Below are positions 43,804 through 53,655 of a DNA stretch of 64,000 nt, in pieces. The stretch is from Campylobacter canadensis. Lineage in GTDB: Bacteria > Campylobacterota > Campylobacteria > Campylobacterales > Campylobacteraceae. The stretch spans positions 434,001-498,000 of the forward strand of contig NZ_CP035946.1 of assembly GCF_013177655.1 (NCBI RefSeq), read 5' to 3'. The notes beneath the pieces are model-generated. The model was not told where the DNA came from. It did no database searches and saw only the letters and a program-made list of their open reading frames with translations. Both the position numbers and the translations under genes were made by a program. Within the stretch, counting starts at the first letter, position 1. Every line of letters starts with the position of its first letter.

Positions 43804-44777
43804 GTGCAAGAGATTTTTTACAACAATATAAAACACAAATAACAATTGATGCAAGAAGCCCAAACGAACATAAACACTCAAGAATAAATTCGCTTAATTT
43901 ATTTGCATTAGATAATTTACAAAGAGAAGAAGTAGGAACTATTTATAAACATAATAAATTTAATGCTAATCTTTTAGGCGCTTCTTTAATTTGTAAAAAT
44001 ACACACAGACATTTAAAATTTATTAAAAAAAATATAAAAGCTTATTCAAAAATTTATATTTATTGTGCTAGAGGCGGTCAAAGAAGTTCTTCAATAGCCC
44101 ATATTTTAAGCGAAATCGGCTTTGATGTTTATAAATGTAAGGGCGGTTTTAAAGAAATTAGACAAGAAGTTATAAATTATTTAGATAATTTTTGCGATAA
44201 AAAATTTGTACTTTTATGTGGTATGAGCGGGGTTGGTAAAAGCAGAATTTTAAGAGAACTTGATAATAATATTGATTTAGAAGCAATGGCACATCATTTA
44301 GGTTCAACCTTTGGTCTAAGAAATGCAAAACAGCCAAGCCAAGCACAGTTTGATATAAATTTATATGAAAAATTGCATACTTTTAATAATGAATTAATCT
44401 TTTGCGAGGCAGAAAGTAAAAATATTGGGGTTTTAACTCTTAGTAATAACTTTTATGAGCAGATTAATAAGGGTATTAAAATTTTATGCACGGCAAGTGA
44501 TGAGATAAGAGTAAATAATTGTGTAAATGATTACAAAAATATAAGTAAAGATTTTTTTATGTTATGTTTAAAAAGATTAAATAAATATTTAGGTAATGCA
44601 AATTGTATTTACTATGAAAAATTATTTAATAATAAAGATTTTAACACTTTAGCTTATGAATTATTAACTAATTATTATGATAAAGTTTATAAAAAACCAA
44701 GCAATATTGATTATGAGCTAAGCCTTGATGATATGAAGAAAGCAAAAGAATTTCTTATGCAAATTTCAACTTTATAA
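43791..44777 (+). CDS. selU: tRNA 2-selenouridine synthase SelU/MnmH
   Basis: A 328-residue protein: N-terminal rhodanese domain with active Cys in IYCARGGQRSSS (about residue 89), then a P-loop domain with GMSGVGKSRIL. This rhodanese plus P-loop layout is specific to SelU, which geranylates 2-thiouridine and exchanges sulfur for selenium at tRNA wobble position 34. Slightly shorter than E. coli SelU (364). It implies a selenophosphate supply (selD) elsewhere in the genome. Corresponds to Cj0500. Confidence 0.92.
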   Translation: MQEISARDFLQQYKTQITIDARSPNEHKHSRINSLNLFALDNLQREEVGTIYKHNKFNANLLGASLICKNTHRHLKFIKKNIKAYSKIYIYCARGGQRSSSIAHILSEIGFDVYKCKGGFKEIRQEVINYLDNFCDKKFVLLCGMSGVGKSRILRELDNNIDLEAMAHHLGSTFGLRNAKQPSQAQFDINLYEKLHTFNNELIFCEAESKNIGVLTLSNNFYEQINKGIKILCTASDEIRVNNCVNDYKNISKDFFMLCLKRLNKYLGNANCIYYEKLFNNKDFNTLAYELLTNYYDKVYKKPSNIDYELSLDDMKKAKEFLMQISTL

Positions 44778-44789
44778 TGAAAGGAATAA

Positions 44790-45728
44790 ATGTCTAAAAA
44801 TATAATTGTATTTGGCAGTATGAATGTTGATTTTTCTATTGCCTGTAGTAAGATGCCAAAAGAAGGCGAGACAGTCTTAGGAGATGATTTATTAATCACT
44901 CAAGGTGGTAAGGGTGCAAACCAAGCTTTAGCAGCAGCAAAGCTAGGAGCAAATGTTAAAATGCTTGCTAGTGTTGCAGACGATAATTTTAGCAATTTTT
45001 TAATTGATAACTTAAAAAATAATAACATTTGTGTAAAAAACATAATTAAAGCTAAAAATTCTAACAGTTCAATCGCCTTTATTTTAAGGTCAAATAACGA
45101 TAATAGAATTATTATTAATAAAGGTGCAAATGTTTATATACAAGCAGATGATATTAAAAAAACATTAAATTCTTTAGCTAAAAATAAAGAAATAAAAGAA
45201 AATGATATTTTTATTACTCAGCTAGAATGCGATATTAAAGCTAGTTTAGAAGCCTTAAAATATGCTAAAGAATTAAATCTTTATACTATTTTTAACCCTG
45301 CACCAGCTTTAAAAATAGATAAGTCTTATTTAAAATATGTTGATTTATTTATTTTAAATCAAAGCGAATGCGAGTTTTATACAAAAGAAAATTTAAATGA
45401 AAATAATTTAATAACCAATATTGATAAATTATTATCTTTAGGTATCAAAGAACTTATTTTAACTCTATCAAGCAAGGGTTGTATTTACAAAAAGCAAGGG
45501 CAAAAAGAACTTAGATTTTTAGCTAATAAGGTAAAAAGTATTGACACAACAGCAGCAGGTGATTGTTTTATAGGTGCTTTAGCTGCAAGTTTTAGCAAAA
45601 ATAATGATATAGCAAAATCAATAGAATTTGCAAGCAAGGCCGCAGCGCTTAGCACTTTAAAACTTGGTGCTCAAAGTTCTATTCCTAGTTTAGAAGAAGT
45701 AAATAATTTTTTTAAGGAGAATAAATGA
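44790..45728 (+). CDS. rbsK: Ribokinase
   Basis: A 312-residue PfkB-family kinase: GGKGANQALAAAKLGA (residues about 38-53), FITQLECD, and the C-terminal catalytic motif DTTAAGDCFIGALAA with the base Asp. The N-terminal NVDFSIACSKMPKEGET fits ribokinase. It phosphorylates ribose at O5, letting ribose from nucleosides enter the pentose phosphate pathway. It overlaps the nucleoside hydrolase gene by 4 bp, a strong functional link. Deoxyribokinase or another PfkB specificity is possible. Confidence 0.9.
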   Translation: MSKNIIVFGSMNVDFSIACSKMPKEGETVLGDDLLITQGGKGANQALAAAKLGANVKMLASVADDNFSNFLIDNLKNNNICVKNIIKAKNSNSSIAFILRSNNDNRIIINKGANVYIQADDIKKTLNSLAKNKEIKENDIFITQLECDIKASLEALKYAKELNLYTIFNPAPALKIDKSYLKYVDLFILNQSECEFYTKENLNENNLITNIDKLLSLGIKELILTLSSKGCIYKKQGQKELRFLANKVKSIDTTAAGDCFIGALAASFSKNNDIAKSIEFASKAAALSTLKLGAQSSIPSLEEVNNFFKENK

Positions 45729-46639
45729 GACCAATAATTATTGACACAGACCCAGGTATTGATGATGCTATAGCCATTGCAATTGCAGCTTTTTCTAATG
45801 AGCTTGATATAAAGCTAATTAGTACTGTTGCAGGTAATGTTAGTTTAGAAAAAGTTACTCAAAATGCTTTAAAACTACTTGCATTGTTTAAAAAAGATAT
45901 TCCAGTTGCAATGGGAGCAAAAGCAGCTTTGATTGAAGAATTTGTTGATGCTGCAAATGTTCATGGGCTAAGCGGAATGGATGGTTATGATTTTCCTGAA
46001 GCTAAAGAAGAATTATTATTAAAAGAACACGCAGTTATCGCTTTAAGAGATTGTATTTTAAATTCAAAAGAAAAAATAACTTTAGTACCAATTGCACCCT
46101 TAACAAATATTGCATTATTATTTACTATCTTTCCTGAAGTAAAGCAAAACATTAAAGAAATAGTTTTAATGGGCGGTTCTTTAAGTCGTGGAAATAAAGG
46201 TGTAATGAGTGAATTTAATTTTGCAAGCGATCCTGAAGCAGCAAAAATTGTTTTTAATTCAAAGTTACCAATTGTGATGGCAGGTTTAGATGTTGGCTTA
46301 AAAGCACTTGTTATGCCAAGCGATATGCAAGAAATTCAAAATTTTGGTGAAGTTGGAAAAATGGCTTATGCTTTATTTAAAAAATATCGTGGCGGTTCTT
46401 TTAATACAGGGCTTAAAATGTATGATAGTTGTGCTATTGCTTATTTACTAAAGCCTGAATTATTTAGCATTAGTGAATGTTTTGTTGATATAGAATTAAA
46501 TAACGGTCTTACTCGTGGTTGCAGCGTTGTGGATTTGAAAAATTATTTAAACAAACAAGCAAATGCAAAAGTTTGTGTAGATATTAATCAAGATGAATTT
46601 CGCAAATGGTTTTTAGCTGCAATGAAAAAATGTATTTAA
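45725..46639 (+). CDS. Ribonucleoside hydrolase (Rih family)
   Basis: A 304-residue protein with the N-terminal Ca-binding motif IIDTDPGIDDAIAI, followed by VAGNVSLEKVTQNAL and VPIAPLTNIALL, and FNFASDPEAAKIVF, matching inosine-uridine nucleoside hydrolases. It splits nucleosides into base and ribose, and the adjacent ribokinase would use the ribose. Base preference cannot be read from sequence. Confidence 0.93.
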   Translation: MRPIIIDTDPGIDDAIAIAIAAFSNELDIKLISTVAGNVSLEKVTQNALKLLALFKKDIPVAMGAKAALIEEFVDAANVHGLSGMDGYDFPEAKEELLLKEHAVIALRDCILNSKEKITLVPIAPLTNIALLFTIFPEVKQNIKEIVLMGGSLSRGNKGVMSEFNFASDPEAAKIVFNSKLPIVMAGLDVGLKALVMPSDMQEIQNFGEVGKMAYALFKKYRGGSFNTGLKMYDSCAIAYLLKPELFSISECFVDIELNNGLTRGCSVVDLKNYLNKQANAKVCVDINQDEFRKWFLAAMKKCI

Positions 46640-46648
46640 GGGGTTTTA

Positions 46649-48049
46649 GTGTCAAATTTTATTATGTATTTTAGTGCTATTGTATCTATTTGTGTTGTAT
46701 TTTATATGCTTATTAAGAAAATGGATATAAAAATTACTTTATTTTTTATAGGAATTGTTTTAATGTTTATTGCTCTTGCTAGCAATCATCAAATAGCAAT
46801 TAAGAATTTTTCATCAAGCGGACTTTTAATGCTTGACCCAATTAAGGCAATTAGTGAAAAATTCAGATTTATAATTTCAAATTCAGGTTTTATTATTTTA
46901 ATTTTAGGCGGTTATGCAGCTTATATGAATCATATTAGGGCAAATGATGCTACTGTGTATTTGCTTTTAAAGCCAATTAAGGCTATAAAATCAGCTTATT
47001 TGTTAATTCCAGCTGTATTTTTCATAGGGCATTTTTTATCAATTGTTATTCCTAGTGCTGCTAATTTAGCAATTATTTTACTAGCAACTATTTATCCAAT
47101 TATGAGAAAGGCAGGACTTTCAGCGCTTAGTGCTGGTGGAGTTATTGCAACTACTGCAACTATTATGCCAACTCCATTAGGCGGAGATAATATAGCCTTA
47201 GTTGAACAATTACAAAAAGTAGCACATTTATCGCATTTAAGCGTTAGTGAATATGTGTTTAATTACCACGCAAGAGTTTCAATACCGACTTTAATTTTAA
47301 TGGCGATAATACATCTTTTTTGGCAAAAGTATTGTGATAAAAAAGCAAATTATAATGAAGTTGTAGAGATAAACGAAGAAGAAAAGAATTTAGATTTTTC
47401 TTTATTTACAAAGATTATTTATGCGATATTGCCTTTATTTCCAATATTTTTGCTTGTGGGAATTTATATTTTTAGTGAAAATAAAAATATAAGAGTAGAA
47501 ATAATAGTATTATTTTCTTTTGTACTTGCTATTATTTGTGAATTAATAAGAAGTAAAAGCATTAAAAAAACACTAGATGATACAAAAGAATTCTTCAAAG
47601 GTATGGGAAATGCTATGCCTATTGTTGCTTTATTAGTTGCTGGAACTACCTTTGTTTTGGGCTTGCAATCAATTGGAATAATAGCAGAACTTCAATCAAG
47701 TATGACTACTTTACAAGCAAATGGCTTTGGCTTTGTGTTACCACTTGTTTTAGTGGCTTTAAGTGCGGTTATTGTCTTATTAAGCGGTAGTGGTGTTGCT
47801 TTATTTTTTGCTATGATACCTTTATTAGTACCGCTTTCAGAAGCTGCAAATATAGATGTTTTAGCACTTTGTATTCCTATGGAATTAACAGGAAATTTAT
47901 TAAGAGGAGTTTCTCCTGTATCGGCTGTTGTTATGATAGTTGCAGGTACAATCAATAAAGAGCCACTTGAAGTTGTAAAAAGAACAAGTGTGCCTATGAT
48001 AAGCGGAGTTATTTTTATGTTTTGCTTATCTATGTTTTATTACTTATAA
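46649..48049 (+). CDS. DcuC-family carrier, possibly a nucleoside transporter
   Basis: A 466-residue membrane protein with about twelve hydrophobic segments, of the DcuC/YfcC-like C4-dicarboxylate carrier superfamily (TATIMPTPLGGDNIALVEQ and GNLLRGVSPVSAVVMIVAG are the two half-site loops). GTG start at 46649 behind AAGGGG, 9 bp after the nucleoside hydrolase. Ribokinase and nucleoside hydrolase upstream suggest that it carries nucleosides, ribose or a purine rather than C4-dicarboxylates. That substrate is inference. Confidence 0.75.
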   Translation: MSNFIMYFSAIVSICVVFYMLIKKMDIKITLFFIGIVLMFIALASNHQIAIKNFSSSGLLMLDPIKAISEKFRFIISNSGFIILILGGYAAYMNHIRANDATVYLLLKPIKAIKSAYLLIPAVFFIGHFLSIVIPSAANLAIILLATIYPIMRKAGLSALSAGGVIATTATIMPTPLGGDNIALVEQLQKVAHLSHLSVSEYVFNYHARVSIPTLILMAIIHLFWQKYCDKKANYNEVVEINEEEKNLDFSLFTKIIYAILPLFPIFLLVGIYIFSENKNIRVEIIVLFSFVLAIICELIRSKSIKKTLDDTKEFFKGMGNAMPIVALLVAGTTFVLGLQSIGIIAELQSSMTTLQANGFGFVLPLVLVALSAVIVLLSGSGVALFFAMIPLLVPLSEAANIDVLALCIPMELTGNLLRGVSPVSAVVMIVAGTINKEPLEVVKRTSVPMISGVIFMFCLSMFYYL

Positions 48050-48200
48050 AAATAATAAATAAATTTTATATTATAAAATAACAAAAAGTAAAAATGTTTA
48101 GTTTTGTAGCAAAATTTAAAAAAAATTATTTTTTTTTGCACAAAACTGCATTTTTAAGGATAAGATAAAAATTTTTAAAATTAATTTAAGAAAGGATTTT

Positions 48201-49514
48201 ATGAAAGAAACACAGTTTGGTAAAAAAGAGTTTTTTATAATCTCTTTAATGTTATTTTCTATGTTTTTTGGTGCTGGAAACTTTATATTTTCACCTATGG
48301 TTGCAAAAGATTCGGGGGAATTTTTTTATTTTACAATATTGTATTTTTGTTTAACCGCAGTTGCTTTACCTGTTTTAGGTGTTGCAGCAGTTGCAAAAGC
48401 AGGTACTCTAAAAGAATTAGCAAGTAGAGTAAATCCATTATTTGCTAGTATTTTTGTAATAGTAATTTATGTTTCAATTGGTCCATTACTTGCTATTCCA
48501 AGAGCTTCAATTATGCCTTATGAAATTGCTATTGCTCCATTTGTTGATGAAAAATATAATCTTTATACAACTTTAATTTATAGTGCTATTTATTTTATTT
48601 TAAATTATTATATTTGCTTAAATCCATCAAAGATGGTAGAAACATTAGGAAAATACCTAACGCCAATCCTTTTAGTATTAATTTTAATTATGTTTATTAC
48701 AGCTTATTTTAGTGCAGATTTACAGATTGCTAATGCTCAAGGTAAGTATTTAAAACATCCAATCTCTTCAGCCTTCATTGATGGCTATCAAACTATGGAT
48801 GCACTTGCTGCTTTAGTTTTTGGAATTAGTGTTGTAGCTGCTTTAAAAGGCTATGGGGTACAACACAAAAGTGTATTATCAATATTAACAGTTAAAACAG
48901 GCTTATGCGCTGGTGTTATTTTAATGATTGTTTATGTATTTTTGGGTTATTTAGGTTATAAATTTGGTTTAATGTTTAACGACGCTACAAACGGAGCAAG
49001 ATTACTTTCAAGTATTAGTGATTATTTATTTGGAAAAGCAGGGATTATAATCTTAGGTTTAGCTTGTTTTTTAGCTTGTTTTACAACAACAATAGGTTTA
49101 ATTGGTTCTGCAGGGGTTTATTTTGAAAGCATAAGCAAAATTAAATATAAGTATTGGATTATGCTTTGGTGTTTTGCAGGATTTTTAGTAGCAAATTTAG
49201 GTTTAACTCAAATATTAAAATTTAGCGTTCCTATTTTAATTGCTATTTATCCGATTGCTATTATCTTAATAATATTATCTTTTTTAAATACAATTATTGA
49301 TGAAAGTAAGATTGTTTATTGTTTTTGTATTTACACTGCTGCTTTTATTGGAATAGTAAATGCTTTAGAAATGAATCAAATTATTATTCCTTTTGTAACA
49401 GAATATATAGTTAAATTACCGTTTTATGATGCAATGTTAGGCTGGATAACTCCTAGCGCTGCTGCATTTGTAATTTCTTATTTAATTCACTTTTTTTATA
49501 GAGATAAAGCATAA
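48201..49514 (+). CDS. brnQ: Branched-chain amino acid carrier BrnQ
   Basis: A 437-residue membrane carrier with about twelve helices of the LIVCS family: MFFGAGNFIFSPMVA at the N-terminus, YVSIGPLLAIPRAS in helix 3 and the C-terminal LGWITPSAAAFVIS. It imports Leu, Ile and Val with a cation. It stands alone between a 151-bp upstream region and a terminator at 49521-49546. Confidence 0.93.
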   Translation: MKETQFGKKEFFIISLMLFSMFFGAGNFIFSPMVAKDSGEFFYFTILYFCLTAVALPVLGVAAVAKAGTLKELASRVNPLFASIFVIVIYVSIGPLLAIPRASIMPYEIAIAPFVDEKYNLYTTLIYSAIYFILNYYICLNPSKMVETLGKYLTPILLVLILIMFITAYFSADLQIANAQGKYLKHPISSAFIDGYQTMDALAALVFGISVVAALKGYGVQHKSVLSILTVKTGLCAGVILMIVYVFLGYLGYKFGLMFNDATNGARLLSSISDYLFGKAGIIILGLACFLACFTTTIGLIGSAGVYFESISKIKYKYWIMLWCFAGFLVANLGLTQILKFSVPILIAIYPIAIILIILSFLNTIIDESKIVYCFCIYTAAFIGIVNALEMNQIIIPFVTEYIVKLPFYDAMLGWITPSAAAFVISYLIHFFYRDKA

Positions 49515-49520
49515 ATAGAT

Positions 49521-49546
49521 TGTTTGCGTATTTATTTACGCAAACA
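49521..49546 (+). terminator. Intrinsic terminator of brnQ
   Basis: A perfect 10-bp stem (TGTTTGCGTA 49521-49530, TACGCAAACA 49537-49546) with a 6-base loop, six bases after the brnQ stop, followed by TTTAATTAAT. It separates brnQ from the hydrogenase operon. Confidence 0.75.
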
Positions 49547-49633
49547 TTTAATTAATACTATTTTTACCCTTTATGTTACAAACTTTGAAAAATTAGTAGT
49601 AAAATTAATAAATTTTTATTTTAAGGAGAAAAT

Positions 49634-50746
49634 ATGGACTTTTCTGCTAGATTAAAAGAGCTTGAAAGCTTTGAAAGAAAGGATAATAAAGCTAGTTTAT
49701 CCTCTATGCTAAAACAAAATGGTTTTACTAGAAGAGATTTTTTAAAATACTCAAGTGCAATGGCAGCAATGCTAGGGCTTAGTTCAACTTTTGCACCAAC
49801 TATTGCAAAGGCTATTGAATTAGCTGATAGATTGCCAGTAATATGGCTTCATATGGCAGAATGTACAGGCTGTAGCGAGAGTTTGCTTCGCTCTGATGCA
49901 CCTACTATTGATAGCTTAATTTTTGATTATATTAATCTTGAATACCATGAAACTATTATGGCTGCAAGTGGTTTTCAAGCTGAAAGCAATTTAGAAAATG
50001 CTATGAAAAAACACAAAGGAAAATATATTTTAATGGTTGAAGGTGCTATTCCTGCGGGTCAAAGTAGTTTTTATTTAACGCTAGGAGCGCATGCAAAAAA
50101 AGGTGAAGAAATAGCAAAGCAAGCCTGTAACAATGCTGCTGCTATTTTTGCTATAGGAGCTTGTTCTTCTTTTGGTGGTATTCAAGCAGCAGCACCAAAT
50201 CCAACTAATGCAATGCCTTTATCTAAAATTACAAACAAAGCAGTAATTAATGTGCCAGGTTGCCCACCAAGTGAAAAAAATATAGTAGGAAATGTTTTAC
50301 ACTATGTTTTATATGGTACATTACCTGCTTTAGATAATTATAATAGACCAAAATGGGCTTATGAAAATAGAATTCACGATTTATGTGAAAGAAGAGGGCA
50401 TTTTGATGCAGGAGAATTTGTACAAAGCTTTGGCGACGAAGGTGCTAAAAAAGGATACTGTTTATACAAAGTAGGCTGCAAAGGTCCATATACATTTAAT
50501 AATTGTTCTAAGTTAAGATTTAACCAACATACAAATTGGCCAATTGGTGCAGGGCATGGCTGCATAGGTTGTTCTGAACCTGATTTTTGGGATAATATGG
50601 GGCCTTTTGAAGAACCACTTAAATCTCATTTATTTAAAAGTATAAGCGCTGATGCAACTAGTGATAAAATAGGCATTGGGGTTTTAACTTTAACAGGGCT
50701 TACTATTGCAGCTCACGCAGTTATTTCAAGTGTAAAAAAAGACTAA
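49634..50746 (+). CDS. hydA: NiFe hydrogenase small subunit
   Basis: A 370-residue protein with a Tat signal (TRRDFLKYSSAMAAM, about residues 35-50), so the folded enzyme is exported. Cluster ligands are visible: ECTGCSESLLR, GACSSFGG and GCPPSEKN (proximal), and FNNCSKLRFN with GHGCIGCSEPDFWD (medial, distal). A C-terminal hydrophobic helix anchors it. It transfers electrons from the active site to the cytochrome b subunit. A TAAAAT near 49600-49605 is a likely -10 for the operon. Confidence 0.96.
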   Translation: MDFSARLKELESFERKDNKASLSSMLKQNGFTRRDFLKYSSAMAAMLGLSSTFAPTIAKAIELADRLPVIWLHMAECTGCSESLLRSDAPTIDSLIFDYINLEYHETIMAASGFQAESNLENAMKKHKGKYILMVEGAIPAGQSSFYLTLGAHAKKGEEIAKQACNNAAAIFAIGACSSFGGIQAAAPNPTNAMPLSKITNKAVINVPGCPPSEKNIVGNVLHYVLYGTLPALDNYNRPKWAYENRIHDLCERRGHFDAGEFVQSFGDEGAKKGYCLYKVGCKGPYTFNNCSKLRFNQHTNWPIGAGHGCIGCSEPDFWDNMGPFEEPLKSHLFKSISADATSDKIGIGVLTLTGLTIAAHAVISSVKKD

Positions 50747-50760
50747 TTTAAAGGAAGAAT

Positions 50761-52467
50761 ATGCAAAAAATAGTAGTAGATCCAATTACAAGAATAGAAG
50801 GACATTTAAGAGTAGAAGTTGTTGTTGATGATAATAATGTTGTAAAAGAAGCATACACAGGCTCAACTTTATGGCGTGGAATTGAGACAATAGTAAAAAA
50901 TAGAGACCCAAGAGATGTTGGTTTTATGACACAAAGAATTTGTGGCGTTTGTACATATTCACATTATCGTGCAGGTATTGAAGCGGTTGAGAATGCTTTA
51001 GGAATAATTCCACCTAAAAATGCAAAATTAGTTAGAACTCTTATGAATGCTGCTTTATATTTACATGATCATTGTGTGCATTTTTATCAATTACACGGCT
51101 TAGATTTTGTTGATGTTGTAAGTGCTTTAAGTGCTGATGTTAAAAAGGCTGAAGAAGAAGCACTAAAATGGTGCGATAAACCACTTGCTTGTGGGGTTGG
51201 CGATTTACAAGCAGTAAAAGAAAAACTAAAAAACTTTGTTGATAAGGGAGATTTAGGACCTTTTGCAAATGCTTACTGGGGGCATAAAACATATCGCTTT
51301 AGCCCAGAACAAAACTTAATTGCATTAAGCCACTATTTAGAATGTTTAAAAATTCAAAGAACAGCAGCACAATTAACAGCTATTTTTGGCGCAAAACAAC
51401 CTCACCCGCAAAGCTTAACAGTTGGTGGTGTAACTTGCGTTATGGATATTTTAGACCCAAGTAGAATTGGTGAATTTAAAACTAAATTTTTAGAAGTAAG
51501 CGATTTTGTACATCGTGCTTATTTAGCTGATATTAAAATGGCTGCTAGTGTTTATAAAAATGAAGCTAGTGTTATGAATGATATTGGTGTTGATAATTTT
51601 ATGTGTGCTAAGGAATTTTATTTAGGAGATGAGTATTTATTTGAAGGTGGAGTACTTTTAAATGTTTTAAGCAATCCTACTTTAAGTGAAATTGATGAAA
51701 GCGCCATAACAGAAGAAGCAACTCATTCTTGGTATAAAAACGATGCTGCTCTTCATCCTTATGATGGCGAACAAGAGCCGCATTATACTGGCTTTAAAGA
51801 TGAAAAAACTCTTGATGAAAATGCAAAATTAGTAGATACTAAGGTTTTTGATACTGAAGGAAAATACAGTTGGATAAAAGCACCAAGATACAAAGGCTTA
51901 CCAGTGCAAGTAGGTCCAATTGCTACAATTTTAATAAATTATTTTAAGAAAAATCCAATTGTTGTAAAAGAAGTTGATGCTTTATTAAAAGAGTTAAATA
52001 TTGAACTAAAAGACCTTTTAAGTACTTTAGGAAGAACAGCAGCAAGAATGATTGAAGCAAAAATTGTTAGTGAAAATGCCTTAAAAGCACTTGATAGCTT
52101 GGTTGAAAATTTAAAAGTAGATGACAGTACTTGCGCAGCTTATGTTATTGATAAAAACAAAGAGTATAAAGGTAGATTTATAGGAAACGCACCTCGTGGA
52201 ATGCTAAGCCATTGGGTTAGAATTAAAGATGGTGTTGTTAGTAATTACCAAGCAGTTGTTCCATCAACTTGGAATGCTTCTCCAAAAGATGCTAAAAAGC
52301 AAATGGGTAGCTATGAAGCCTGCATAATAGGTCTTAAGATTGCAGATTTAACAAAGCCACTTGAGATTATTCGTAAAATACATTCATACGACCCTTGCAT
52401 TGCTTGTGCGGTACATGTTTTTGATAAAAAAGGAAATGAGTTAGGACGTTATAAAGTAGGCGTTTAA
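50761..52467 (+). CDS. hydB: NiFe hydrogenase large subunit
   Basis: A 568-residue catalytic subunit. N-terminal RICGVCTYSH (L1) and C-terminal DPCIACAVH (L2) supply the four Cys ligands of the NiFe centre. The tail after the His (VFDKKGNELGRYKVGV) is the peptide removed by HydD after nickel insertion. Group 1 uptake hydrogenase, oxidising H2 in the periplasm as respiratory donor. 14 bp after hydA. Confidence 0.97.
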   Translation: MQKIVVDPITRIEGHLRVEVVVDDNNVVKEAYTGSTLWRGIETIVKNRDPRDVGFMTQRICGVCTYSHYRAGIEAVENALGIIPPKNAKLVRTLMNAALYLHDHCVHFYQLHGLDFVDVVSALSADVKKAEEEALKWCDKPLACGVGDLQAVKEKLKNFVDKGDLGPFANAYWGHKTYRFSPEQNLIALSHYLECLKIQRTAAQLTAIFGAKQPHPQSLTVGGVTCVMDILDPSRIGEFKTKFLEVSDFVHRAYLADIKMAASVYKNEASVMNDIGVDNFMCAKEFYLGDEYLFEGGVLLNVLSNPTLSEIDESAITEEATHSWYKNDAALHPYDGEQEPHYTGFKDEKTLDENAKLVDTKVFDTEGKYSWIKAPRYKGLPVQVGPIATILINYFKKNPIVVKEVDALLKELNIELKDLLSTLGRTAARMIEAKIVSENALKALDSLVENLKVDDSTCAAYVIDKNKEYKGRFIGNAPRGMLSHWVRIKDGVVSNYQAVVPSTWNASPKDAKKQMGSYEACIIGLKIADLTKPLEIIRKIHSYDPCIACAVHVFDKKGNELGRYKVGV

Positions 52468-52477
52468 GGAGTTTATT

Positions 52478-53125
52478 ATGAAAGAATATGAATTTAGTAT
52501 TGGGCTTAGATTAGCTCACTGGATTAGGGCTTTTTGTATTTTAGCTTTATGCATTAGCGGTTTTTATATCGCTAGTGTTTTTGTAAGTCCTGAAGTAAAT
52601 GCAGAACCTACTAATTTTTTACAAGCTAAGTTTCGTTTAGCTCATAATATTGCAGGTTTTATTCTTTTAGCTTGTTTTATTTTTAAAATATATTTATTTT
52701 TTATTGATAAACGTTCTAAAAAAGAATTAAGTTCAATTAAAGATGTATGTAATTTAAAAACTTGGATAGAGCAAATAAAATTTTATTTATTTTTAGGCAA
52801 ACATCCACATTTAAATGGCGTTTATAATCCTTTGCAATTTGTAACGTATTTTGTTTTTTATATACTTATTGCTTTTTTACTATTAACAGGTTTTATTATG
52901 TACATTAATGTTTATCATGAAGGTTTTGCTGCTTTTATTACTCCAGTCTTAAAGCCTTTTGAAGAAATGATGGGCGGACTTGCTATGGTTAGAATAATCC
53001 ATCATATTTTAACTTGGTGTATTATTATTTTTGTATGTGTGCATATTTATATGGCTACTTTTAATGCAGTAAAATCAAAAGATGGTTCAATGGACGCTAT
53101 TTTTAGCGGATATAAATACAAATGA
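52478..53125 (+). CDS. hydC: Hydrogenase cytochrome b subunit
   Basis: A 215-residue protein with four transmembrane helices and His pairs suited to two b haems (LRLAHWIRA, RLAHNIAGF, RIIHHILTW, VHIYMATF). It anchors HydAB and passes electrons to menaquinone. 10 bp after hydB and overlapping hydD by 4 bp. Confidence 0.95.
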   Translation: MKEYEFSIGLRLAHWIRAFCILALCISGFYIASVFVSPEVNAEPTNFLQAKFRLAHNIAGFILLACFIFKIYLFFIDKRSKKELSSIKDVCNLKTWIEQIKFYLFLGKHPHLNGVYNPLQFVTYFVFYILIAFLLLTGFIMYINVYHEGFAAFITPVLKPFEEMMGGLAMVRIIHHILTWCIIIFVCVHIYMATFNAVKSKDGSMDAIFSGYKYK

Positions 53126-53655
53126 AAATTCTAGTTCTTGGCATCGGCAATGTTTTAATTGCCGATGAGGGGGCTGGGGTTTATTTTAGCTCTTGGTTTA
53201 ATAAAAATCTAAAAAATAAAAATCAAAATATAGATTTTTTAGACGGTGGTACAATGGCAATGCACTTAGCACATATCATTGCTAAGTACGATAAGGTTTA
53301 TGTAGTTGATTGTATTAATGCTGATGATTTAAAAATAGGTGATGTTGTCTTTTTTGATTACAAGGCAATACCAAATAATGTAAATTATCAAGGTAGCGCA
53401 CATGAACTTGAGATGATGATGACACTTAATTTTATGGATATGCTAGGAGATTTACCGCAATGCTTTATTTTAGGCATAGTACCTACAAGATTAATGCCTA
53501 TGGAATTTTCTTTAAGTGCTGATGTAAAAAAAGCTTTTTATTTGATGAAAGATACACTATTAAAAGCATTAAAACAAGATTATAAAGATTTAGAATTTGA
53601 AGAAAAAGTTAGCATTGATGAAGTAATTTTAGAATACAAAAATTTAGGACGATAA
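53122..53655 (+). CDS. hydD: Hydrogenase maturation protease
   Basis: A 177-residue HyaD/HydD endopeptidase: GIGNVLIADEGAGV carries the first Ni-sensing Glu, LDGGTMAMHLA the Asp and GSAHELEMMM the His. It removes the C-terminal tail of HydB after Ni insertion. Its stop coincides with the hydE start. Confidence 0.94.
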   Translation: MKILVLGIGNVLIADEGAGVYFSSWFNKNLKNKNQNIDFLDGGTMAMHLAHIIAKYDKVYVVDCINADDLKIGDVVFFDYKAIPNNVNYQGSAHELEMMMTLNFMDMLGDLPQCFILGIVPTRLMPMEFSLSADVKKAFYLMKDTLLKALKQDYKDLEFEEKVSIDEVILEYKNLGR

